Shown here in pieces: positions 34,736-45,798 of a stretch of 64,000 nt of DNA (position 1 is its first letter; each line of letters begins with the position of its first letter). This DNA is from Malus domestica. Taxonomy: Eukaryota; Streptophyta; Magnoliopsida; Rosales; Rosaceae. Both the position numbers and the translations under genes were made by a program. Under the pieces are notes generated by a model. That model did no database searches, had not been told where the DNA came from, and saw only the letters and a list, made by a program, of their open reading frames with translations. The DNA lies in assembly GCF_042453785.1 (NCBI RefSeq), contig NC_091675.1, positions 9,436,501 to 9,500,500 on the forward strand, written 5' to 3'.

Positions 34736-35275
34736 GTACCCTAAAAATCTAAGTGTGAATTCACTCTAAATTCAGTCTCTATAAAAGTATATTAAAACAC
34801 TGTCAAACTCCTTAGATTTATTCGATAACTCTTTTAAAATTCATTAAAATCGCAACTAAATAACCCTCCAAAATGGAAGATCATTAATATAATAAGGATA
34901 ATATTAATTAAACAATAATTTAAAAAACTAAAAATTAAAGTCCCCTTGTTTTCTGCTCCTTTTTCCCTACTTTTCTGGCATTCGCTCTGCAAGCACTTTT
35001 TTTCCATAACTCACCTATATTTATTTGTGTCCTTTGAATTGAAAAACTTATCAAGGGCAGGGACATAAATAAACAGGGTTTGAGAAGGAGAAAAACCGTG
35101 GGCGAATATCGTTTCAATATGAAAAATACTTTGGCTCTTTATATCTAAGGATCATTTCTTTCCCTTTCTCAAAAAGGATCATTTCTTCCTAACCAATTAT
35201 GGTGTTTTCGCTACGTCATTTCAGTTATCTGTCAATTTGTGATTAGTTGGCAAGGATGAATCACTTCCTATCTGT
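34736..35275. other. Gene-free spacer
   Basis: AT-rich, no recognised exon or bordered repeat. Confidence 0.35.
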
Positions 35276-35277
35276 AA

Positions 35278-35890
35278 AGGGTAGGGATAGGCAAAATACC
35301 CATGGGTATGGGTAATCGCGGTTACCCGCCCATTTAAAGTTGATGGTTATGGTTATGGGTAACCGTTTAAACAAATAAACGGTTATGGGTACAACCGTTT
35401 ATCCATGAAATTTAAATGGGTGGTTATGTGTATTATCCGCGGTTATAACGGGTATCCATCGGTTATGGGTAATATTCATGGTTATAACGGGTATCCATTT
35501 ACCCATTTAATTTAATATATGTAAAATTAAAAACCCTCAGAGTTACAACTCTGTCACTCTCTTTCTCCGCCTCTTGACTTTGTCACTCTCTCTCTCCGTC
35601 GCTCTCTCTCTCTCTGTCTCTCTCTCCGTCCGTCACTCTCTCTCTCTGTCTCTCTCTCCGTCGCTCTCTCTTTGCACCTCTCTCTCTTTGTCTCTCTCTC
35701 TGTCGCTCTCTCTTTGCACCTCTCTCTCCGTCGCTCGCTCTCTCCCTCTGGGCCTCTCTCTCTGCGCCTCTCGACTTCGACTCGACCACACCTCGGCGAC
35801 CTCGCTCAGACAACCTCACCACCCTCCTCGACCTCACCTCAAACAACCTCCTCACCTCAGAATCCGGGACATTTGGTAAATTTTGGAATT
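35278..35890 (+). mobile_element. Probable hAT transposon 5' remnant
   Basis: The start TAGGGATAGGCAAAATACCC resembles the TAGGGGTGGGCAAA ends of plant hAT elements. It is followed by about 230 bases of repeated GGGTA/ACCG words (such as TGGGTAACCGTTTAAAC), as found in the subterminal regions of these transposons. Next come a CT-rich leader-like stretch (35571-35775) and a putative donor near 35876 (TTTGGTAAAT). No transposase frame follows within reach, so it is a truncated or internally deleted copy. Moderate certainty. Confidence 0.5.
35571..35775. repeat. CT-rich microsatellite region
   Basis: Interrupted (CTCT)n with CCGTCGCTCT and TTTGCACCTC words repeated. Long Ser-Leu frames on one strand and Arg-Glu frames on the other are only products of the repeat. 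Confidence 0.9.
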
Positions 35891-36690
35891 AATTTAGGGT
35901 TTGAGATTTAGGGTTTGTGAAATTTAAATTAGGGTTTGTGAAATCTAGTCTTGATTAGGCATTGTTCTTGATTTTATTAAAAATTTGCGTTGTTCTTGAT
36001 TTTATTAAAAATTTGCATTGTTCTTGATTTTGGAAATGTACTTGTGTGTTTGGTTCTCCAGTTTGTATCTTTGTTATGTATTACTGAATTTAGTAGAGTA
36101 ATTATGTGCTCACATATCTTTATTTAACTCTTATTACTCTACAGGCTTTTAAATTTTGCCTAGGACTATTTGGTATTGTTTTGTTTGAATGAAATGTAGC
36201 AGTAAGTCGGGGGTTCCAACTTCCTCAGTCCCGATTGTATGTAATGGGGTAGCTCTAAGCTTACCAACACCGTAACTGCCAAACCCAACCGCCACCGTCG
36301 GTTGGCTTCTGCTCAACCAACACCGTAAACCATCAGTTAGGCTTACCAGTTTTGTCCGTTTTCTCGTTGGAGCAACGAGATTCTCACACATCTACAACTA
36401 CAATGGTGGGTGCTTGGTCTGAGGCAGTGGAGGTCGGAGGGTGTCAATATGAACTTGGCTACATTTCAGCCGTATCATTTTTGTCATTAGGAGAAATGAT
36501 GATAACCAAAGACATACTCCGATCCAAACTAAAAATAAGAAATCAAAGAGCGCAATCCATTATTAGTATCAATCTACATGCAGGGGGGGCACGGGAACCC
36601 GATGATTGTTCGTGAATGCATATTTACTTGAGTTGAACATTACAATGAATTCGATGAAAATCAAATTGCTGAATGTCTCAAAGGATACTA
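35890..36690. other. Spacer with a short tandem repeat
   Basis: The phrase TTGTTCTTGATTTTATTAAA with AATTTGC is repeated two and a half times at 35957-36035. The part 36180-36460 has a higher GC content and looks like a degraded element, but I could not name it. The 3' untranslated region of the MEMO1-type gene should lie at the right edge. Confidence 0.35.
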
Positions 36691-36696
36691 CATCTT

Positions 36697-37798
36697 TTAA
36701 GCATCTACCTTTGCTGCCGCAGATGCATAACTTACGCTGCTGTCCCTCGTGGTTTTGCACTGACTTGACTGCTCGTATCGGAGAAAATTGATCTTTATCT
36801 TTGTTGAGCAATTCCTCAGCATCTGAATACATTGAGAAATATAGTCCAAGAAGTTATGAGCAATGATCAATGAAGAAACATTTTGTAGCCCAGGTAAACT
36901 AAGCTCAATTCTTGAAAAAAATGGAATCTCCCTAACATTTTCCCTCTCAACATGATTTTGGTGACTTCAGTATGTCAATATCGAATAGGTAAGTGCTACA
37001 CATAACAGGGATATCTTTAGGTTGCTTTCGTTACAGTATTGTACAATTTGATTACCGAGTTCCTAGCATACCTTTTATTTGTCTCCAGACAAAATGGTAT
37101 AAAGGTCAATGAAACATGAACGACAACGGTACTTCTTAATGATAGGCATAGCTTTTCAAGCTGAAAACAGCAATATAATCCTAAAACAGGTCCCTGTTTC
37201 ATTTGGGGTGCCATATTCTTGTATTGGTTAATGTCCTTTTGAGAAATTTGAGGGAATCTATTTGAACTTGTTCCTCTTCAGAAATTAGAGGGAATAGTTG
37301 AGGTACTTACATGCAGAAAAACACTAATTGGGTGGCGCCCGCAAATGGTGTTATCAAACTCCGAAAGATACTGTTTGAACGCATCTGGATTTCCAGTTTC
37401 TATTATTTCCATTCCCATCCTGTCCAAAGCCTCAATAGATTTGTGTATGGCCCCGTGTTTCTTGTCATAGTGCATGTAATTGAACCTGAGAGAGAATAAC
37501 AAGATTAGGCACGGTAAACAAGTGACAGTCTGGCTTCAATTATATGTACACAAAGCATGGCAAGAGAAGAGAATTAGCAAAACAATCAAATATCATGTAA
37601 CAAAACTAAGGATACCATAACATAGCATCCATGAAGAAACATTTAAATTGAAACCAAGCACTTCTTTATTTTCCTTAGAACAAAGACAAAACAAAATATA
37701 AGCTCTAAAAGTCTCCCTAACTGTCCTACTGTAACAAAAAGTTGTGTTTGTGAATGCAAGTTTGCATGCTCGCGCACCGCTCTGTGTGTGTGTGTGTT

Positions 37799-37840
<42 letters not shown>

Positions 37841-39364
37841 ATAATGCATATTGCAGAAGATGCATGTCTGCATACATGAGTGTAGATATGCACTGACATC
37901 TTGGACAAAAGTAGCAGTCCATTTAGCTAACAATGCCAATACTCGTTCGTATATAGAACTTTGAGTGGAACATACCGAGACCCCCAATGACAAAAATCTG
38001 ATGACACAGAGAAGAAGTTTTGTGGATCATCCACATATTTTGCAAGGAACTGTCCATACATGGCTTCACTTTCAGCTTTAAGAGCACCAACCAATATGGG
38101 CACAACTTTAACTTGGTGCCTGCATCAGTATCGTCAAAAAGTCAGCCACGCCAAAGAGGATTATAAAATAGAACTGTGCTACATGAGAACAACAAATAAA
38201 ACTATAGCGAATAAACATACCCCTCAAACACTTTAGCAAGATAAGGCAAGTGCATTTCCATGCTATGTTCAGCCTCATCAACGCGAATATCCATCAGTTC
38301 AAATTTTCCAGAAGCTTTAAGCTCCTCAATCACTGATAAGTGAAAACAAACTGAATTTTAGAAAACCATCACAAAAGCTAACAGGAAAGTAGTAAATTCC
38401 TGTAAATGAAACATGTGATATTTTCATTGTTATGTTATTAATAGGTAGGTATTGGTTAAAATGGGAAACAGAGAAATCAGCACAAACAATAGACATGATC
38501 CCTACATTTTGCGATCAGGTCATGCTGCTGCATTCACTGCTAAAGGTGTAAACAAGAATCACAGTACCTTCCAAATCAATAGGTAGGTCCCCAATGGGGG
38601 TCTTGTAAACCGTGGCCGTAGAAAGAGCACACTTTGGAGTGTAATGGTGGTGAGATGGACCGAGCAGGAACACCCGCTTACTGAAAAGGCAAGTTGGTCA
38701 GTAATCTCACAATTCGCAGACAGCTCATTTCCCATACCAATCAAGCTTTACAGGTTCGATCATGAGCCAACGCACAATTATCTGAACATAACCAGCTCAT
38801 ATTTTTTACACTACATGATCAAAACAGTATTAGAGAGAACTAATTAAAGACAACCCGAGAAGAACACAACTTACATGTTTGTTGGGTCAATGTTGCCAAA
38901 TGCATAGGCAGCGGCACGACCCGAATAAGAATACCCTGCATGCCTGTAATCCCAGAGCCACCCACAGAAAATAAATTCAACCACAATAAACGTAAATAAA
39001 TAAGTCTAAGTTTTCAACTAATTAGTGCTTAAACAAACAAAAAGGCAGGAACAGCAAAAATATGAACTTACGGAGCAATGACACCTCGAACATCAGGAGA
39101 TTTATTGAGCCCAGATGCTCTCAGCCATCCTTCAATCTCTTCTGATAACTTCTTAGCTGAAAAATCAAAACTTTTAGATTAAAAACTGATTTTTTTTCAC
39201 ACAAATTGATCGGATGAGTTAATTTTCTCAAAAGCTCCAAATCTGGTGACTTTTTAGTTTTACTGCCGACCCAAATCACTAATTCCGCTTCTTGTATTCA
39301 AGGAGGCCAAAAAAATCAATCAGAGGGGCGTTATTTTCTTGGGAACCAAACAGAAAGTGGGGGG

Positions 39365-39404
<40 letters not shown>

Positions 39405-39461
39405 CTGACGATTGTCGGTGTACCAAGAACCGGCGTGCGATGCTCTTCGGACTTTCTCCAT
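36697..39461 (-). CDS. MEMO1 family protein
   Basis: About nine coding exons run from ATG 39461 (exon 1 39410-39461, exon 2 from 39156) to TAA at 36697 (last exon 36697-36822), for a protein of about 295 residues, matching the family. Visible blocks in order: MEKVRRASHAGSWYTDN, GVIAPHAGYSYSGRAAAYAF, GPSHHHYTPKCAL, a VDEAEHSMEMHLPYLAKVFE block, SSDFCHWGSRFNYMHYD, FDNTICGRHPISVFLH, and a tail RYEQSSQCKTTRDSSVSYAS. The histidines in APHAGY and GPSHHHY and the cysteine in CGRHPI correspond to the metal-binding site of human MEMO1. The family is conserved across life with a dioxygenase-like fold; its plant role is not established. The first-exon start was chosen because the family begins at this methionine. 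Confidence 0.9.
37785..37836. repeat. Compound (TG)n(AG)n microsatellite
   Basis: Lies in an intron of the MEMO1-type gene. Confidence 0.95.
39357..39400. repeat. G-run plus (GA)n microsatellite next to a splice donor
   Basis: A G8-10 run followed by about 16 GA units. On the minus strand it is a CT array starting about ten bases inside the first intron of the MEMO1-type gene (donor GTCAGT at 39409). Confidence 0.9.
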
Positions 39462-39499
39462 GGATAGAATTTGAGAGAACAAACGAAACCCTAATCAGG

Positions 39500-41538
39500 T
39501 GCAACGAATGAAGGTAAAACTGAGAGAGTCTGAGAGTGAGAGAGACGGACAGAAATCAGAATCTGAGATGATGCTTCTACAAGTTACCTTTCTTATGGGA
39601 GGAGACAGCTTTTGGGACTTGGACTTTGTAGTGGGTGGGGTGACGTGTACTTCCGTGACGTTCCGTCTTACTTCCGTCTTCGTAGCACTTGCAAGTTTCT
39701 TATTAAATCGAAAGAATTTGTTTCAAAGTATTTTTAAATTAAATAAAAGTAATTTTTGTAAAATGTTTATGAAATCAATTGTAGTTAAAATACAAGCGAA
39801 TTTTTTTAAAAAGGTGTTTAATAGTACTTTGGGAACTTAAAAATATTCTCCAAAAATTCTTTCAATCATTTTAACAGCACTTTTAAACAACTCTTAAATT
39901 ATTCTCGTATGTTAAAGTTCTAGTCATACTCTCTGTAGTTTAAATTAATACGTTGGAAATAATAGTTTACATTAATTTAATGTAAACTATTGCTCAAACC
40001 AGAATTTCAAAACGTAACACGTTCTACGCCATATTATATTACCATGTTATTCTAATCGTTCCTAGAATTTGGAGTAAAACTTTTAAGCGACTAAATTGTT
40101 ACACGATTAAGCACGTTATAAGAGAGATATATACAATTCACAAGAGGCTTAATCAAATTAGGGCCAAAAATTTCAAATTTATAAATCTATATTTCTTATC
40201 ACGTGATTGTGTAGGCTGAGGTACGATGCCGGCTACCAAAATACACCTGAAGTTGTTTTCCCGTTGATAATTCCTCAAGTAGACTGATACTAAGCGTGGG
40301 TTTTCTAGTATGCACATGAGCTTACCATACACCGGAATCCTTGGCCACACATCAAGCACGTTCCTCTGCTGCATGTCATAGACCGAAGCATAGTAAAAAT
40401 CTCCGTATCTCTTGTAAAGGTAAAGGAATAAAATCTTTCACTGCTATTTTATAACAATCACAAAAGCTTACAAAGTTTACAAGACTTGCAACTTACAAAC
40501 GACATGACGACAAACAACAACAAATCTGGCCGAGCAGGCTGAGTGAGTAACAAGCAAAATTATGCTACCAACTTCCCACTTTGCTTATTCTTTGAACCAA
40601 CAAATCCAATCAATCATATACCCTATACCCCAATCTGTGGAAAATTACTCTAATGACTCTTAGAACAAACGAAACCAATGAGATCGGTGACTTTGTGACC
40701 CAATCACCCTCACTCGAATTCAAAAACAACACAAACCTTCTGTTTGCTCCCGTAGCAAACAAGCAGATGAACGAACAGTCCACTGACAGAAAAGAAAAAA
40801 GACCTGCAATCACCAAAAGAAAAGAAACTAGAGAGATTATGTTTCATTCAATCCAGTCGTACTCATATGATTTTGCACTGACCATGAAGATTTGAAGAAT
40901 TATAAAATTATAATAAAAAAACAATCACTTAATGATTGGTAAACTAAGAGCCCTTTTGATAGCCATTTCGTTATTAGTTTTTAGTTTTCACTTTTCTTTC
41001 TTGAGATGAGGAAAGTATATGGAAAAATGGAGAGATGTAAAAGGGTAGTGAGAGAAAGGGGAAGACATAAGATGAATGAACAAAACAATATCTTGAAAGC
41101 TAAAACTTAAAAGCTTTTTGGTTTTAAGTTTCCGTTTGCATATTTCGCTATACACGTCTTTCCTATGTATTCCAATCTCTCTCTAACACAAAAATGAAAA
41201 CTAAAACTAATAACGTCAAACATGCCCTAAAGTACTTGACAAGATAGACCACAATGACTGCATTTAAGTTTTATGAGTCAGGTTAAAAACATGTTTTTGG
41301 TTAAAGAATGGCTTTTCAACATATTTTGCACTCTCTAAAATCCATATCAATCCATCAGAATTCAGCTATTCAAACTGTAATCAAATCAATATTCTAGGTG
41401 TAACAAAGACAATTTTGACATGCTTTAATTCGAAAGGACAAGTTACCTGTGCAACCACGCAATCTGCAAAAGTTGAACTAAGGCAACCTGAGGCATTTGT
41501 GCAAAGCCTCGAAAGGATACCAACTATCCACAAAAATT
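39500..41538. other. Intergenic, promoter of MEMO1-type gene and spacer
   Basis: The left part is the upstream region of the MEMO1-type gene, with GAGAGAG-rich leader. A minus-strand open frame at 40153-40374 (starting MQQRNVLDVWPRIPVYG) looks protein-like but matches nothing I know and has no obvious splice partner. 40900-41230 resembles a degenerate TE fragment. The right end should be the 3' untranslated region of the next gene. Confidence 0.35.
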
Positions 41539-43795
41539 TCAAGCATGCTCCAAGATAGAATGAAGTTTTGGAACTTGCCGACGCAACAATGGCTCAAGCC
41601 GGAAAGAGGGAACGCCAAATTGCCACCTTTTAGCATCATACATTTCATTCCATGCCTGAATTATCTCATCAATTTTGAACCCTAAACCTGCATTTGAATG
41701 AAAATTGATCATATGTCTCAAATTCGAACAGCTCTAAATTCTAAAAGCCGTAAAAAATTTGCATTAACATGTGATACTTACCTTCCAGTGCAGTTTCATT
41801 GGAACAGTGGTTCTTTATCATCACGGCAATATCTGTTGGAGAAGCTCCACAAAGTTCAAACTTTTCAACAGAAACTTCTAAACATTCCTCCCAAGTAGGT
41901 AGCCCTAGCTTATATTCCACAACAGAACGCTCATACAGCAAGGTTCCCCACAAGAGGTATATCTGTGACTTCATATTTGCCGCATGCTCTGCAGCTTCAT
42001 CAGCAGATACCTCTTGAATTAGGCCATCCAAACCCAATTTCTGCAGTTGGGTGTTATATTTTTCTTCTTTGGACAGTCCATTTAGACGCCGCTCTTCCAT
42101 CTCCTCCCACATCAGCATGCCCCTGTCCATGCTGTCCTCAGCCTTGTTATAAAGCTTAAGCACCTCTGAAGAAGGCTCTGTTTCTAGCTCATTCTTGCTT
42201 CCAATAGCATAGTACCAACAAAGCTTTGCTTGGTCAAACTGTTGTTGCCCCAGAGCAAGATAACCTTCATAAAAGTCGGGTTTTATTTTCACAGCCTCTT
42301 CATACCTACCCTCTGCCTTCTTATACTCTTTCTTTGCCCAGTCATAGCCAGCCTTGATCAGTTCAGTAATGGTTTCCCTTGAAGCATTTTCAGGAAAGGA
42401 AACTCGCTTCCTTGCCCTAGACATGTGGACATTTCCCCAATTAAACAATGCCAAAGCCGCCATTTCTTGGAACTTATCTGCAGCAATGTCAAAAAGTTCT
42501 TGAGCATCCTCAAGTGTTACAGTGTCCTCCATTGCCTCGGAGTATAGCTTCACACCAAGCTCATGAAGATCCAAATACGAATCAGAATCGAACCCAACAT
42601 GGTTCTTGAACAATCGTGCAAACTGGATAACCCAGTCCTCAACAGAAGTAGACCTTTTTTCCACTATTCTATCGTTTTCAGTATCCCCATTCTCTACAAC
42701 ATTACTTGGTTTTTTGTCTTCCATACTCACCTCCCCATCACTCAATCCCTCGTAAATTGGTTCTTGATCAGGACTGACTTCTGATATGAATAATCTAAGT
42801 GAGCCCCGCATATCACAGGAAGATTCAACTATCCTCAACTCATCTGTGGTAGTGATTGTAACCAAATCACCCTCTTGATCTCTATACTTAACAAGAACAC
42901 CCTTCAAGCCAGGAAATCGATCCTTAACTATCTCCCTCGCCAACCCCATGCTACAATTCGCTGGCAGTTGTGCCCACCTTATATCCTCTCCAAACACCAG
43001 CTTCACTGGCCTTGCAACTACTTTTTCTTCCTCCACATGTTTTGTAACCAGTTTCTCTTCCTCAGCGTGCTTCGTAACCACTTTATCTTCCTCAACAGTC
43101 TTTGTAACCACTTCTTTATCCTTATCAGCACTCACCTTCTCTTCCACAACGACCTTATCCTCCATCTTCTGCTCAACTTTCTTACCCTTCTTCTTCTTTA
43201 ACTTCTCTTTCACCACCTTATGAAAACGAGCAGCAGCAGGCTTCTGTACATTAGCAATACCAATCTCTTTCTCATCATAAACAATACCCTTTTCATTCAT
43301 CACCCTCTTCACGCTCGCCAAAATCTCCAACGCACTTAGATTATTCGGTTCCATACTCAGCACAGCATTAACATCTCTCAATGCCAAATCCAACCTATTC
43401 AAAGCCTCATAACAATATGCTCTTTTTAACAGCGCTTTACTGTACTTTGGCGATACCTCTAACGCTAAATTACATTCGTTGATAGCTCGAGGATATTCCC
43501 CAATACCCATTTGTATATAGCATGCCGCCATGCTGCTATGCAGATGAGCAACTTCAAAATGATTCTGTGGAAGGAGTTTGAGGGCCTTTTCATACTTCAA
43601 CATCGCACCTTCATGATCGTGCTTCTGATAGAGCTTGTTACCTTCTTCTTTGAGTTCATAGGACATGTTGATGAAGATTGCAGTGTCTTCATCAAAGGCT
43701 TTCGAGTTTCGATCCGAGGACTTGCTGTGCTTACTGCCAGCATTCCCTGGCTTTTGAACCTCATGATCTTTCTTCTTCCCAATTGGCTTTCCCAT
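41539..43795 (-). CDS. PHOX-type TPR-PB1 co-chaperone, CLMP1-like
   Basis: Two exons, 41782-43795 and 41539-41687, joined by a GTAAGT-CAG intron, give 720 residues. Residues 1-40 are basic ([17 protein letters not shown]), about 45-155 hold three TPR repeats ([52 protein letters not shown]), 190-260 are a Lys/Glu/Val-rich linker, about 265-345 a PB1 domain ([31 protein letters not shown]), and 390-720 a C-terminal helical TPR-like part ending [10 protein letters not shown]. This order and the close match to Arabidopsis CLMP1/PHOX2 as I recall it make the assignment firm. In that plant the protein prevents chloroplast clumping and is thought to link Hsp90/Hsp70 to other partners. The linker contains a VTKHVEEEK-type repeat (about four units). 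A leader intron seems to end near 43806 with its donor at 44084. Confidence 0.93.
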
Positions 43796-44868
43796 TTGAT
43801 ATTCCTATAACAATTCACACACCCAAAAAACCAAGGAACATACAATAATCAATCAATTGTATCTGGTAAAACCCAATTCAAATTCATGCATGATGGTGAC
43901 CAAAAACAACTGAATCAAATTAACAGACACAAAAATAAAATTACCCAAAAATTGAAGCTAAAGTAATTTGTACACACAACTTTTCAATCAAAATTCCAGA
44001 AATTAAACACCGAGACCCCAAATTTTAATTCCAGAAATTAACCACAAAAAATAGAGAAAAAAAATTATCACTAACCTGGTAGCTGTTCTAAGAGCTCCGA
44101 ACCAGCAATTGGTGGATGCTAATCCAGATAGAAAGAAAAACCCAAATCAGAATTTGATTGAATTTTAATGACCGGGGTCTGGAATTGTTGGGAGAGAAAC
44201 AGAGAGTGGATATCGGTGGCTGCAGAAGAAAATGCAAATGGAACGACGCATCATTTCCTCCTGCAAAGGGAATTTCTATCTCCCTAGGGTTTCCCGAATC
44301 AAAGTCCACGTTCCAAACTGGCAAGGTCAACCTTCCAAAGTGGCATGGTCATTCCCACCGTTCAGGAGCGCGCGTGTCATTAACCGCCGTATTTCGCTTG
44401 CCCCGCCACCACTTGTGTTTTTGGTTTTTTCCGCACCATATTTATGAAAAACATTTTGTTTGTATATGTTAAACGCTACTATCGAGTATCGAACTCGAAA
44501 TTCATATCCCAAGCAACAAATAGAGAAACGATCCAATTTATTATTGCGTACACAACGTTAATAATTTTAGAAACAACCATTCTGGTGGTCAACGATCCAA
44601 GTACTCAAGTGATCGTTGTTTTAAACAACATCAAACTTCATTTACAGATCCAACAACATCAACCATTTTTACGTCATTTATGTATAAAGTCATTATTAAA
44701 TCAGTAAATTTAAGCAAGAAAATCGTGGAAATCCACATTCTTCTTTTTACTCCTATAACAATTTTCTAATATTATTGGTTTGCAGCATTGTTTTGATGGA
44801 CAGTGATACATGTTCAGTGGCATAGGCATGGATGAATCTTGACCATTGATGAATGCATAATCCACTAC

Positions 44869-44944
44869 AGATCAATAGCGAGAAATCATTCACACGCACA
44901 TGTGTTAGATCAATAGCGAGAAACCATTCACGCGCACATGTGCA
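44869..44944 (+). repeat. 38-bp tandem repeat, two units
   Basis: Units 44869-44906 and 44907-44944 share AGATCAATAGCGAGAAA and CGCACATGTG, with two substitutions between them. Confidence 0.9.
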
Positions 44945-45179
44945 ACTAACTGTAACACGCGGTTATCCTTGTTTTCATAGCAGATAGCATCCTCATGATG
45001 ATTGTGTGTTTGGTTGATTTGCTATTACAGATATTATGTGGGATGTGAAGTGCAGTGATGATTGAGATAAGCTGGCGCCTGGTGGGATGGTGCTGGCATA
45101 CATGTCAGTGGGGATGCTCGAATAATGCAGGTAAAAACGGTGGCAATGTTGACCTACATGTATTGGCAGCTCACATGTA

Positions 45180-45310
45180 GGAGGGGTTCTTGTGTGCGGC
45201 AGCCGGTAGAGGGCATCAGACTAACCCGACCGGGAGCAAATACAGACCGTCCCGCTGTTTTTGTGAGCCTGCCGCATGGCTTATGAGGTCTCGACTGCCG
45301 GACGCAAGAA
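45180..45310. other. GC-rich patch with inverted words, unexplained
   Basis: In an otherwise AT-rich spacer, about 130 bases are GC-rich. TGCGGCAG at about 45195 can pair with CTGCCGCA at about 45269, and inside that GACCGGGAGC lies near ACCGTCCCGC. No long ORF. It may be a small RNA gene, a CpG-island-like promoter remnant or a fragment of a mobile element; I cannot tell. Confidence 0.3.
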
Positions 45311-45798
45311 TTTCTCCATATTTTCCAACACAAAGTTTGGTTTATGAATCACTTTAATTCCACGGGGTGTAATAATTGCTTTAAACGAAACGCAACGTTC
45401 ATAGCTTATTAAAAATAGAAACAAAACGACATTAATTGAAGCAATATGTGAATCGTAATCTTTTCAGTTTCTTTTGTGGAATAACTAGATAATGGAACTT
45501 CAGACTTTTACATTAAACACCAGAGTTTCGGAAATAACTTACGCATCACATGTTGTATGCTCCTCCTCTCTTTATTTCTCTTGGCACGTGATTAGAGAGA
45601 TAGAGGTGTATACGACATGTGAGACACAAGTTTCTGTCAAAGGAGCACTACAACAGTAAACTGTAGTCACCGTTAGAGCTATAATTTAATCTTAGCAACT
45701 TACAGGTTAAGCTTTGCGAATTTACATGAGTACTGAGCCCCCTTGAACTATCAAACCAGTATCATCCTAACGTCAACCACAGGTCCAAGTAGCCAGGT

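Larger units (their letters stand above)
44300..45798. other. Intergenic spacer
   Basis: No gene recognised. It contains a 38-bp tandem repeat (44869-44944) and an unexplained GC-rich, possibly structured patch (45180-45310), each listed separately. Confidence 0.4.

Noticed and set aside
35574-35879. Long Ser/Leu and Arg/Glu open frames
   Set aside because: They are translations of the CT-rich simple repeat on either strand.
37593-37993. Open frames with SLSLSLSHTHTHTH
   Set aside because: Translation of a (TG)n(AG)n microsatellite in an intron of the MEMO1-type gene.
40153-40374. Minus-strand frame starting MQQRNVLDVWPRIPVYG
   Set aside because: No family recognised, no exon partner, intergenic position. 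Possibly a captured exon fragment, not supported enough.
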